Origin: Anaerolineaceae bacterium
GTDB taxonomy: Bacteria; Chloroflexota; Anaerolineae; Anaerolineales; Anaerolineaceae
DNA: 64,000 nucleotides
Direction: 5' to 3'
NCBI GenBank assembly: GCA_016841525.1
Contig: JAENYZ010000001.1
Span: 186,001 to 250,000, forward strand
Under the pieces are notes generated by a model. That model did not search any database. It was given only the letters and a program-made list of their open reading frames with translations, and was not told the origin of the DNA. The position numbers were made by a program, and so were the translations under genes. Shown here one piece after another: positions 47,103 through 56,930 of the stretch (the stretch's first letter is position 1; every line of letters starts with the position of its first letter).

Positions 47103-49970
47103 GTGAAAAGGATTTGCCTGTTTGCTGCTTATGATCCTGATGGCATCATCGATGATTATGTCATTCATTATCTGAAAGAATTATCGCAATATGCCGACAT
47201 TCACTACCTGGCGGACTGCGATATGTCGGGTCAACAACTCTCAAAAATTGCGCCGTTCACCCTTTCTGCGTCAGCTTACAAACACGGAAAATATGATTTC
47301 GGTGCCTGGTCTGAGCTCATCAATAATATCGGTTGGGAAAAGATAGAGAAGTATGATGAACTGATCCTGGCCAATGATTCTCAGTATCTTGTCGGGGATA
47401 TCGGTCCTTATCTTACAACGATGGAAAACCGCAAGCTTGATTTTTGGGCGGGGCTGACTGTGTGCGAAGAATATCTCGGGGGTCGGATTCCACTTGAACA
47501 ATTCATTGAGTCAAGGAATATTCTAACAATCCCATTCACCTTTGTCAGTAGTTTTCTCGTTCTCTCCAAAGAGCTTTTTTCGAAAGCATTTATTCAAAAC
47601 TTCTTCGCTGAAATAACCCCTGTTGAAAATCGACTGCAGGTCTATGAGAAATATGAACTGGGACTGTCAAGGCTGATTCTCCGACACAAGATTAAGTACG
47701 GGACATATATTGAGGATCTATATACGCATTCTTCAATCTACAAAAACAGTGCCTTTTATTTTTTAAGCCTTGGTTATCCATTTATAAAAATCAAAGTCTT
47801 CTTTAGCAAGTACTATCCCATCATTGCACCAACGGAGCGCTTTGACTTTATCAAGAACCACCATCCGAACTTTAATAAAGACATCCTGATTCGGCATCTG
47901 AACCGGGTGAACCCCTTCGAAAAACCAAATGAAGGTAGTTCTGGAGACTCGTCAAAATTCTCAATCGATCGAGTCTTTAGAAGCCTTTCAAAAATCATCT
48001 ATAACATCTCACCAAAGTTCCTGGCACCACATTTCAAATGGCTGATCGACCAGTATGATGTCTACATGTTTGAGACCCAATTCTTCAAATCAAAACTGGC
48101 ATACTTCTCAAAATTTTTAACGACCATCCCCAAGCAAAAAAAACTCGCAAAGCAATTAAAGGGAAAGAAAAAACTGATCATCCATTTTATTGACGCGCGA
48201 GACATCATCAGCGGTGGGATGTTATCGATAAATCGTCTCGTCAAACAAACTAAAAAGATCCCGTTTTTATCCGACCATGAATTAGTCCTCTCGGGTTTGC
48301 CGCTATACAACCCCCCGGTTGAATACCGTTACTTTGAACAGGCAAGTCCCCAGATAAAATTTTCAAAGATTGTGAAAAATAGTCAGCCAGATGAAGTGAT
48401 TATCCACTTGCCAGAAGTGCTTGCACCGGTATTCCATGAAAATCTCTCTGAAAAACAAAAGGCATGGCTGGTCAAAATACCCAGACTCCAAATCAATATT
48501 CTCGATCAAAACAACACATTGATGCCAGGTAGAGATTTTGTTAGGAATCAACTTGCAGAGCTGACCGAGAATATTACCATCACCACAGCCCACAGCACTT
48601 ACGCAACCCAGGAATTATCAAATAAGTATTCAACGCCCGTTCATCAATTGACCCCATTTTTACCTGAATTCTTTGATGTCAATTTTGAAAACAAAGAAAA
48701 AACCATTCTAATATCAAACGATAATAATTTGTATGGATCTACAAAGGTTACAAAAGGGGATGTCCTTGATAAGCTCAGGCGTGAACTACCAGATTACAAA
48801 ATCATCGAAATAAAAAACCTGAGTTTGGAAGACTACAAAAACCTCATCGCAAATTCCTTATTTACCATTAGCTTTGGTGAGGGATTTGATGGCTATTTTA
48901 TAGAACCAATCTTAAGCAAATCCCTTTCATTTGCCGTCTTTAATCCTTACTTCTTCCCTTCTGAATTTGCAGACAGCCAACTAGTTTACAGAAGTTGGGA
49001 CGATTTATTCGACAACATTGTTGATGATATCAAAACCTACACTCGTAACAAAGAAACTTACGAAAATTTATCATCAAAAAATCGAGAGCAAATCAAACAA
49101 CATTATTCAAACGAAAAATCAAGACAGGAATTAGAAAATTTTTACAAAAAGAATTACGATTTTGTCCCAGGACCTGTTGAATACAAGCTTTTTGGGGATG
49201 TTAGGGAAAAATTAATGGCAGAAGAAGATTTCGAATTCCTGGGGGATGTAAAGGACGAGCAATTTGTCATTACGCCTGATAATAATATTTTCATCAATAT
49301 GCGAGGGGATTTTTACTCGGTTCTGAACGAAATTTATATTCAAGAATTATATCAATTTGATATTGATGAGGATTTCATCCTGATTGATATTGGCTTTCAT
49401 ACCGGCATTGCCTCAACCTATCTCAAGACTACCCACAACAACCTGCGGCAAATTTATGGTTTTGAGGCGTTTTTACCCACATATCAATACGCAATTCAAA
49501 ATATTAAAAACAACCATCTTGATAAGGATGTCCTGCTAAAACCGCTGGGCTTATCGGATCATTTTGCCCTGAAACAAATCCCCTATATCCCAGATTGGGC
49601 AGCAAACATGTCAATTGAGGGCAGACCCAATTTTCATGACATGTATGCTTCATCCGAGGTGAAGAGTGACATCCAATACGTTGAAACAGAAATTGTCCCC
49701 GCCCACTCAGAACTTGAAGAAATAATTTCCGGATCACATTATAAAATTGCTTTAAAATGCAATGTCAACGGGGTTGAACTTGCGATTTTCAGAAATTTGG
49801 ATGCACATGGATTACTTGGCAAGATTGATCTCCTCGAGATGAAACTATCCTCAGATGTAAGGGAGCAAATCCAAAACCTGCTTGTAAAAAATAAATTCAA
49901 AATCATTGAAAAATTGCCTTTTGCGACAAAAAACACATTAATGATCACAGCCAGGAAAAACAACAAATAA
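47103..49970 (+). CDS. RgpF-like N-terminal domain + glycosyltransferase-like middle + FkbM-like methyltransferase C-terminus
   Basis: N-term LFAAYDPDGIIDDYVIHYL...YDELILANDSQY; C-term FILIDIGFHTGIASTYLKTT...IYGFEAFLPTYQ. Confidence 0.82.
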   Translation: MKRICLFAAYDPDGIIDDYVIHYLKELSQYADIHYLADCDMSGQQLSKIAPFTLSASAYKHGKYDFGAWSELINNIGWEKIEKYDELILANDSQYLVGDIGPYLTTMENRKLDFWAGLTVCEEYLGGRIPLEQFIESRNILTIPFTFVSSFLVLSKELFSKAFIQNFFAEITPVENRLQVYEKYELGLSRLILRHKIKYGTYIEDLYTHSSIYKNSAFYFLSLGYPFIKIKVFFSKYYPIIAPTERFDFIKNHHPNFNKDILIRHLNRVNPFEKPNEGSSGDSSKFSIDRVFRSLSKIIYNISPKFLAPHFKWLIDQYDVYMFETQFFKSKLAYFSKFLTTIPKQKKLAKQLKGKKKLIIHFIDARDIISGGMLSINRLVKQTKKIPFLSDHELVLSGLPLYNPPVEYRYFEQASPQIKFSKIVKNSQPDEVIIHLPEVLAPVFHENLSEKQKAWLVKIPRLQINILDQNNTLMPGRDFVRNQLAELTENITITTAHSTYATQELSNKYSTPVHQLTPFLPEFFDVNFENKEKTILISNDNNLYGSTKVTKGDVLDKLRRELPDYKIIEIKNLSLEDYKNLIANSLFTISFGEGFDGYFIEPILSKSLSFAVFNPYFFPSEFADSQLVYRSWDDLFDNIVDDIKTYTRNKETYENLSSKNREQIKQHYSNEKSRQELENFYKKNYDFVPGPVEYKLFGDVREKLMAEEDFEFLGDVKDEQFVITPDNNIFINMRGDFYSVLNEIYIQELYQFDIDEDFILIDIGFHTGIASTYLKTTHNNLRQIYGFEAFLPTYQYAIQNIKNNHLDKDVLLKPLGLSDHFALKQIPYIPDWAANMSIEGRPNFHDMYASSEVKSDIQYVETEIVPAHSELEEIISGSHYKIALKCNVNGVELAIFRNLDAHGLLGKIDLLEMKLSSDVREQIQNLLVKNKFKIIEKLPFATKNTLMITARKNNK

Positions 49971-49972
49971 TA

Positions 49973-51094
49973 ATGATTAAACCATTTGAAAATCCCATTT
50001 ACATCACCCGGCCAATAATGCCTGATTACGAAGATTTGGCCAGCAGAATCCAAAGTTTATATGATTCAAGGATGCTGACGAACCTGGGTCCCTATCACCA
50101 AAAGCTTGAAGAGAAATTACAGGAATTCTTACAGGTGGCATACCTGTCCTTGTTCAATAATGCCACAATCGGTTTAATTACTGCACTTAAAGCCCTGGAC
50201 TTACCCTTTGTCAGCGAGGTCATCACCACGCCCTTCACTTTTGCCGCAACCCCCCATGCTATTGTCTGGAATGGATTGAAACCTGTTTTTTGTGATATTG
50301 AACCAAAAACAATGACCATTGATCCGGAAAAAATCGAAGCTCACATCACTTCCAATACTTCAGCAATTTTGGGTGTTCATGTTTACGGTTTTCCATGTAA
50401 AGTTGACCAAATATCGGATATTTCTATAGCCCATAACCTCAAGGTGATGTATGATGGTGCCCATGCTTTTTCCACAAAAATCGACCAGGAAAGTATCTGC
50501 AGCTATGGTGATATCACTGTCCTATCCTTCCATGCAACAAAACTATTCCACACCCTGGAAGGCGGCGCGCTTGTGTACAATGACCATTCATTGCATAAGA
50601 AGGTGAAAAATCTCAGGAACTTCGGTATCCAGGATGAATTTAAAGTGACAGATATCGGCATCAATGGGAAAATGAACGAGGTTCAGGCGATGTTTGGCTT
50701 GCTAAACCTGTCCCTGGTCAGGGAAGAACAAAATAAAAGAAAATTGATTGCAGATATTTATCGCAACAGACTGACAGTGCACGATGCAATACACATCCCA
50801 GAAATGCCGGAATGCACCACTGATTCTTTACAGTATTTCCCAATTTTAATAGAAGACCATCGCGACCTGGTTTACAAAGTCCTCAGAGAATACAACATTC
50901 ATGCAAGAAAATATTTCTATCCACCCTGTACAGATTATGACTGCTATCAACACCTGGGAAGCAGAGAATCATTACCGGTGACCTATGACATCGCTGATAA
51001 GGTATTGTGCCTGCCATTCTATGGTTCACTGGGTTATGAAAATGCAAATATTATTTGCGATGTCATTGAAATTGCTTTAAATAAGGCTTCGTGA
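49973..51094 (+). CDS. DegT/DnrJ/EryC1/StrS family aminotransferase
   Basis: TPFTFAATPHAIVWNGLKPVFCDIEPKTMTID, MYDGAHAF, LSFHATKLFHTLEGGAL (PLP Lys). Confidence 0.95.
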   Translation: MIKPFENPIYITRPIMPDYEDLASRIQSLYDSRMLTNLGPYHQKLEEKLQEFLQVAYLSLFNNATIGLITALKALDLPFVSEVITTPFTFAATPHAIVWNGLKPVFCDIEPKTMTIDPEKIEAHITSNTSAILGVHVYGFPCKVDQISDISIAHNLKVMYDGAHAFSTKIDQESICSYGDITVLSFHATKLFHTLEGGALVYNDHSLHKKVKNLRNFGIQDEFKVTDIGINGKMNEVQAMFGLLNLSLVREEQNKRKLIADIYRNRLTVHDAIHIPEMPECTTDSLQYFPILIEDHRDLVYKVLREYNIHARKYFYPPCTDYDCYQHLGSRESLPVTYDIADKVLCLPFYGSLGYENANIICDVIEIALNKAS

Positions 51095-51256
51095 GGTTTT
51101 CTCAAAATTCAATTATCGATAAACAAAACTCCAGACTACACGATTCTTATAAGCTTCTGAAAAGAAGTCCCCATGGAATTCAACCAAAAAACTTGACCGT
51201 TATTCTGGAGTCTTTAGGCATATATTCGGCCAAGATTATTTGAATAGTAGAGATGA

Positions 51257-51335
51257 TATAATGTGAGCAGTTCATAAGTAGTCGGAACAGAAATCGAAAA
51301 TATAAACTGCTCACAAATTAATTTATGCTCACAAA
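51257..51335 (+). promoter_or_regulatory. Promoter (TATAAT 51257-51262) with three GCTCACA-type elements
   Basis: TGTGAGCAGTT 51262-51272 / AACTGCTCACA 51305-51315 perfect 11-bp arms; third GCTCACAAA at 51327-51335. Confidence 0.55.
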
Positions 51336-52701
51336 AAAAACTTTTCAATCACTAAATATAAAGGGTCCAGGCATTGCCCTGGCCATTATACTGCTGATTT
51401 TTCTTTCCTTCTCAGTTTATATGGCTTTGAATCTCAAGCCGGGCATCATTCCCGATGAACCTGCACACTTCGCCTTTTCCAGGCATTTTTCCAGAACATG
51501 GGGTCTACCCCCTGACAATGCAGATACTTTCAATTTGGGAATTTACATTGAACAAAATCCTTTTTTATATTATTGGATAAATGGCCGCATAATAAATCTG
51601 ATTGACCTCATTAAACCAGGGGCGACTGAGTGGCAAACCCTGGTGATTTTACGTATTATCAATGTTATTTTTGCCACAGGGACCGTCCTGATCTGTTTCC
51701 TACTGTCGAAAGAACTCATCAAACACCCCTGGTGGCAGCTCATCCCCGTATTCTTATTGACAAACACACTCATGTTCGTTTTCTTAGCTGCTGGCGTTAA
51801 TTATGACAATCTCGCCAACCTATTGACGATGGCTGGACTTCTTTTTTTCACCCAGGTATTCACCCGGGAGGATTTTTTTATTAATAGTTCAATTTGGATG
51901 ATTTATATTTCCCTGGGTACCCTGGTTAAATACACCATCCTTCCTTTGGCTCTGGCGATGGGAATTGCCTGGCTCATTTACATCTTCATTCATCGCAAAG
52001 AGGTTTTCCCTGTACACTTTTACGGCGTAAAAACACTGCTACTTCTCCTGATGCTTTTTACATTATTTACAGGGAACTTTTTGATTTACGGTATCAATCT
52101 GATCCGCTATGAAGGTCTTCTCCCGGAGTGTGAGGAAATCCTTCTCGAATCTCAATGTGCGCTCAGTCCCCTTGAACAGCGTTACCAGGAAAAAGCGATC
52201 AAACCGAAAATGACAATACAGGAGAGCATCGAAAAGGGCTACCCCAATCCCTTTTCTTATGCTGTAAATACGTGGGTGCACAACATGCTTCTGCGAACCT
52301 TTGGCATGATTGGTCATCAATCTTATTTCCCACTTGAACTTGTTCGATATTATAAAATTCTTTTTTATGGCGCAGTCCTCATGGGATTGTTCTTTCTAAA
52401 GCCAAAATCGGCATTGACTTACAGCCTGGTAGGCATCAGCATCTTTTATGCCCTTGTGCTACTTTACTCGAATTACAATAACGAACTTTTATATGGTTTT
52501 ATACACATTGGTTTTCAAGGGCGCTACATTTTCCCTGTTATTGGTCCAATTTTCGTCCTGTTTACATTAATCACCAAGAATATTCCCGTTCGGTTGCTCC
52601 GCGTGGCTTTTCTTGGTTTCACCCTTGGTTTGTTCTTCATTGGTGGCCCAATTACAATTCTGCTACAATATCAAGTGATCTTATCAAGCTGGTTTATCTG
52701 A
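51325..52701 (+). CDS. Multi-pass membrane protein, DUF2142-like
   Basis: IIPDEPAHFAFSRHFSRTWGLPPDN, NTLMFVFLAAGVNYDNLANL, many TM segments. Confidence 0.75.
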   Translation: MLTKKTFQSLNIKGPGIALAIILLIFLSFSVYMALNLKPGIIPDEPAHFAFSRHFSRTWGLPPDNADTFNLGIYIEQNPFLYYWINGRIINLIDLIKPGATEWQTLVILRIINVIFATGTVLICFLLSKELIKHPWWQLIPVFLLTNTLMFVFLAAGVNYDNLANLLTMAGLLFFTQVFTREDFFINSSIWMIYISLGTLVKYTILPLALAMGIAWLIYIFIHRKEVFPVHFYGVKTLLLLLMLFTLFTGNFLIYGINLIRYEGLLPECEEILLESQCALSPLEQRYQEKAIKPKMTIQESIEKGYPNPFSYAVNTWVHNMLLRTFGMIGHQSYFPLELVRYYKILFYGAVLMGLFFLKPKSALTYSLVGISIFYALVLLYSNYNNELLYGFIHIGFQGRYIFPVIGPIFVLFTLITKNIPVRLLRVAFLGFTLGLFFIGGPITILLQYQVILSSWFI

Positions 52702-52738
52702 CCGCAGCGCATATAAACCCAAAGGCTCTTATCAAATC

Positions 52739-54616
52739 ATGAAACTTATTTCAAAAATCAGGCATTTTCTGAAACCGGCAAGCATCTACCAGAAATTAAA
52801 GAACGCCTATTTCAAAGTTGCCCCCGAAGACAGCCGGATATATCGATTGACGAATGCAGCTATCCGTCGGTTTTTGAAGAAATTCCAATTGCTCAATATC
52901 TACTACAATCGATGGATCAAAGCTTTTGACACATTATCTGAAGAAGAGCGCAAGCAAATCGAACTCGAGATCAGGGCGATGTTAAATAAACCTCTCATTT
53001 CAATTGTCATGCCTGTTTACAACCCTGAAATAGCTTTCTTTGAAGCTGCAATTCAATCTGTCAAAGATCAGCTTTATCCGCACTGGGAGCTGTGTATTGC
53101 TGATGATGCATCAACCGACCCTCACATCCCAAATCTGATTAAGGATTTAGCCCGTGAAGACCAAAGGATCAAATTTGTTATTCGTGAAGAGAACGGGCAC
53201 ATATCGGCGTGCAGCAATTCTGCCTTATCCCTGGCGAAAGGTGATTACATCGCCCTCCTGGATCATGACGACAAACTGCATCCATCTGCCCTTTTCCATG
53301 TCGCTTGTGCAATCAACGACAACCCGAACTGCCGTATCATTTATTCAGACGAGGATAAGATCACAAAGCGCGGGAAACGCCTTGATCCTTACTTTAAACC
53401 AGACTTCGATTATGAGCTTCTTCTCAGCCAAAACATGATCTCGCATCTGGGTGTCTATAGAGCAGATGTCCTTCGCAAAATTGGGGGATTCAGGGTGGGG
53501 CTGGAGGGCTCGCAAGACTATGACCTGCTCTTGAGGGCACTCGAACAAATCGAACCAGGGAAAATCCACCATATCCCAAAGATCTTGTACCACTGGCGCA
53601 TCTCAAAACACAGTGTGGCTGAAAGCCTGAATATCAAACCCTATGCCGTCCAGGCTGGTGAACGTGCAATCAATGAACACCTGGAGAGACAAGCTGTCGA
53701 TGGGAAGGCTGAATTCCTCGAAAAATCTGCTGGCTACAGGATTAATTATGCGCTTTCAAAACCTGGACCCAGTGTTGCCCTGATCTTACCTGCAGTTTAT
53801 GGACCGGGATTGCATGAAAACTTCATCAAAGATATTTTTAATTACACATCCTATCAAAATTATCAGGTCATCATCGTTGACCAATCTGACAATCTGGAAA
53901 AATTGAGACTCGATTTGCAGGAATTTGATGATCATCTTTCAAGTAATCAAATCACTGAGGGCAAATCCACCGCCCTAACAATCAATGAAATCATCCGTGA
54001 AACGCCTGTGGATTTTGTTGGCATCTTGAGCCCGAACCTCTCTGGTTATTCGCCAGGCTGGTTGACCACCTTAATCAGCCAGGCAATGCAAAAAAATGTG
54101 GGTGCTGTTGCGCCAAAACTATTGAATCACAAAAGAGAGGTTTTTTCCAACGGGCTCATCCTGACACCTGATAATAAAGTCAACCATTTATTTCAAGGAA
54201 AACCTGAAGAATTTATCGGCTACTTTGGCTGGGGAAAATTGCGAAAGGGCTATTCTGCGTTCTCGGAAAAATGCATTTTAGTCAAAAGATCACATTTCAT
54301 GTCGGTTGAAGGCTTCGACCAGGATTTTACACTCCCAAGCACCTGGACAATGGATATCTGCCTGAAGTTCAAAGAAGCAGGGCTGAGAAACGTTCTTTGC
54401 CCTTCTGTGAAACTTTACATTCAGGATGATAAAGATTACAATAGCGAACACGATAAAACTGGCAATGGTAATTACCTGATCGACAAAAATTTATTGACAA
54501 GCAGATGGGAAAAGTATTTTAAACACGACCCTGGATTCAATCCAAATTTAACCATTGCAGATGATGGAGAGATCCTGGTCAACCTTTCCCCAGTGACGAA
54601 TAAAACCGGAACCTGA
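52739..54616 (+). CDS. Bimodular GT2 glycosyltransferase
   Basis: ISIVMPVYNPEIAFFEAAIQSVKDQLYPHWELCIADDAST, YIALLDHDDKLHPSALF, second GT2-like half. Confidence 0.92.
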   Translation: MKLISKIRHFLKPASIYQKLKNAYFKVAPEDSRIYRLTNAAIRRFLKKFQLLNIYYNRWIKAFDTLSEEERKQIELEIRAMLNKPLISIVMPVYNPEIAFFEAAIQSVKDQLYPHWELCIADDASTDPHIPNLIKDLAREDQRIKFVIREENGHISACSNSALSLAKGDYIALLDHDDKLHPSALFHVACAINDNPNCRIIYSDEDKITKRGKRLDPYFKPDFDYELLLSQNMISHLGVYRADVLRKIGGFRVGLEGSQDYDLLLRALEQIEPGKIHHIPKILYHWRISKHSVAESLNIKPYAVQAGERAINEHLERQAVDGKAEFLEKSAGYRINYALSKPGPSVALILPAVYGPGLHENFIKDIFNYTSYQNYQVIIVDQSDNLEKLRLDLQEFDDHLSSNQITEGKSTALTINEIIRETPVDFVGILSPNLSGYSPGWLTTLISQAMQKNVGAVAPKLLNHKREVFSNGLILTPDNKVNHLFQGKPEEFIGYFGWGKLRKGYSAFSEKCILVKRSHFMSVEGFDQDFTLPSTWTMDICLKFKEAGLRNVLCPSVKLYIQDDKDYNSEHDKTGNGNYLIDKNLLTSRWEKYFKHDPGFNPNLTIADDGEILVNLSPVTNKTGT

Positions 54617-54618
54617 TT

Positions 54619-55467
54619 TTGATGCTCAATCAACTTTCAAAGCGAACTATCAATATCATTACTATTCTATTTTCCCTGGCAATCGGAATTTGTCTGTCTG
54701 CATTGATTCTATTTAACCTTATTGGATTTTATGAACAAAATCCTGGTCGCCAGGTCACAATTTTCCTGATTGCGTTCCTTGTTGTTGCCATACTTGTCCT
54801 ATTTTCAATGAGAGCATTTATTCTGCCGAATATTGATAAATTCAAAGCGTGGAATAATTTAATTTTTATCGCTTCAGTCACAATTATTTTGATCCTGGCG
54901 CTGTCTTTAGGTGCAAAACACTACTGGGATATGCCGTTGGTGCATAAAATTCAGGTTTGTTTTGATGCTGAAGACGGGACTGGCAGTGTGACCATTGATG
55001 AAATCATCGATCCCAACACCAATCGGCAATACTCGCCCTTCGCTTTTGGCGATTCAAGATATCCTCTCAACCTGGAATCCGGGAATTGCATCAACGGCAG
55101 CCTGGTGAATATGATTTCCCGATCAAATCAATGGTGGATTGTTCCCCGGGTTCGGTTCTTGATCAAAACAACGCCGCCTGATGGTCGGTTCTATGCTGCC
55201 GTTAACGACGTACCCTCGGTCGTTTACTTCGATAAAGATGCTGAAGAACCCTTCCCGGGAGAAGTCATCATCGATGAGGGTTTCGATCAAGGGTCAAAAA
55301 TCACAATCCCCTGGCACAAAGCCTGGTTCTTAGCGATAAAAGCTGGCATGCTTTTCCTAAGCGCAATTTTCTTATCTTTCTTCTTCTTTGGCTTAACTGA
55401 ACAAATCATTACCTTTTCTGATGACAAATCCAACCCTGAAAATGGAAAATCAGATGTCATGGATTAA
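54619..55467 (+). CDS. Hypothetical membrane protein
   Basis: N-terminal TM helices, periplasmic region, C-terminal TM; tight coupling to flanking genes. Confidence 0.65.
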   Translation: MMLNQLSKRTINIITILFSLAIGICLSALILFNLIGFYEQNPGRQVTIFLIAFLVVAILVLFSMRAFILPNIDKFKAWNNLIFIASVTIILILALSLGAKHYWDMPLVHKIQVCFDAEDGTGSVTIDEIIDPNTNRQYSPFAFGDSRYPLNLESGNCINGSLVNMISRSNQWWIVPRVRFLIKTTPPDGRFYAAVNDVPSVVYFDKDAEEPFPGEVIIDEGFDQGSKITIPWHKAWFLAIKAGMLFLSAIFLSFFFFGLTEQIITFSDDKSNPENGKSDVMD

Positions 55468-56806
55468 AAAGTTAAATCTCAAATACATTCCAACTCACAA
55501 AATCTTACTGATTCTTGTCCTGGTTTATTTTTTTGTTTTTGGTGTATTCATGGCATATACTGCAGGGCAGCCTGACCAGGGACCCCACCAGTATTTCTCA
55601 AAAAGATTTTCGGAAACATGGGGATTCCCTGAAGAAGATATGGAAGTCGGTTATTACATCGTCACCGGGCAACCCTATCTGTACTATTGGCTAAACGGTG
55701 CGATAACAAAAATTTATGAGTTCATTTTCCCAAATACGCCGCCAATAAGGACCGTTATCCTTTGGCGTTTGTTTTCCGTGCTCCTGTCAATGTTTACCGT
55801 CTATTACAGCTACAAATTAGCGAAAAAGGTTACAGGAAATCCTTATGCGGGAGTTTTGGCTGCCTTTTTCCTTTCAAACACATTGATGTTTGTATTTGTC
55901 AGCGGTGCGGTTAACTACGACAATCTCATGAATTTGGCTGCCATGGCGGCAATATACCATCTTGTGAATGTTTACAAAGGCGAAAACTTCGTCAAACAAA
56001 CAGCCCTGACCGGCACCTGGGTGATCATTGGATCGCTTACTAAAGAGCAGTTCCTGCTCTTAACATTGATCATTTTTATTTCCTGGATTTATTATGTGAT
56101 CCGAAACTTTAGAAGTCTTAAACTCTCATTCACAAAAACAAATATTCTCGTCGTTTCAATTTTCGTCGTTTTTTTAGCCCTTTTCATTGGTTTATATGGC
56201 GTGAACCTGATCCGCTACTCAAGGACAACACCTATCTGCCTGCAAATCAAAGACCCTGAAAACTGCGGCGGGTTTGTTAACAGGAGAGAATTTTATTCGC
56301 CATTCAGCCTCAGGGTATTCTGGTTTCAAAGGGATAACACCACGAATTTTATTCAGTATGCACAGCAATTCTGGTTCTTCAAAATGGCTGAATCAATCTG
56401 GGGAATTATTTCACACAATACCTTTGTTCCGCTGCTCTCAGTTGCGCTTCACACCTTGCTGACCTTTTGGGGATTTATCAACCTGGTTCGCTATTGGAAA
56501 CCTCAGGACAAAATTGCAAACCTATTGATCTTCATCCTTTTAGCCTACAGTGCATATATTTTCCGAATGAATTTCAGAAATGAAGTCAACTATAGTTTTC
56601 AGCATTTTGGGATATCTGGCAGATATCTCTCTCCTGTGTACGGTGTCTTATTTACACTGATGATTCACTACTTTTTGAAAATAAAATCAACCCTTCTTCA
56701 AAAGGTGACATTGACTTTGTCGATCATGCTTTATTTCAGCGGGGGTTTGTGGATGTATGTTTCACGCTATGCAGAGCGATTTGTTCACTGGCGTTTTTAC
56801 CAGTGA
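55421..56806 (+). CDS. Multi-pass membrane protein, DUF2142-like (paralogue of 51325-52701)
   Basis: QPDQGPHQYFSKRFSETWGFPEEDMEVG, NTLMFVFVSGAVNYDNLMNLAAMA. Confidence 0.75.
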   Translation: MTNPTLKMENQMSWIKKLNLKYIPTHKILLILVLVYFFVFGVFMAYTAGQPDQGPHQYFSKRFSETWGFPEEDMEVGYYIVTGQPYLYYWLNGAITKIYEFIFPNTPPIRTVILWRLFSVLLSMFTVYYSYKLAKKVTGNPYAGVLAAFFLSNTLMFVFVSGAVNYDNLMNLAAMAAIYHLVNVYKGENFVKQTALTGTWVIIGSLTKEQFLLLTLIIFISWIYYVIRNFRSLKLSFTKTNILVVSIFVVFLALFIGLYGVNLIRYSRTTPICLQIKDPENCGGFVNRREFYSPFSLRVFWFQRDNTTNFIQYAQQFWFFKMAESIWGIISHNTFVPLLSVALHTLLTFWGFINLVRYWKPQDKIANLLIFILLAYSAYIFRMNFRNEVNYSFQHFGISGRYLSPVYGVLFTLMIHYFLKIKSTLLQKVTLTLSIMLYFSGGLWMYVSRYAERFVHWRFYQ

Positions 56807-56855
56807 TCGAAAGTTATAAATAATATCTGCTGCATTTGGGTGAATGAATAAATTG

Positions 56856-56885
56856 TTGTCAGGCCAAACTGCCTGATGATATAAT
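56856..56885 (+). promoter_or_regulatory. Sigma-70 promoter with palindromic spacer
   Basis: TTGTCA-N18-TATAAT, extended TGA; TCAGGC-N6-GCCTGA at 56859-56876; extra TCAGGC at 56917-56922. Confidence 0.6.
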
Positions 56886-56930
56886 GAAATTTAAGAATTA
56901 ATAGTAATTATAAGTATCAGGCAAAAAACC

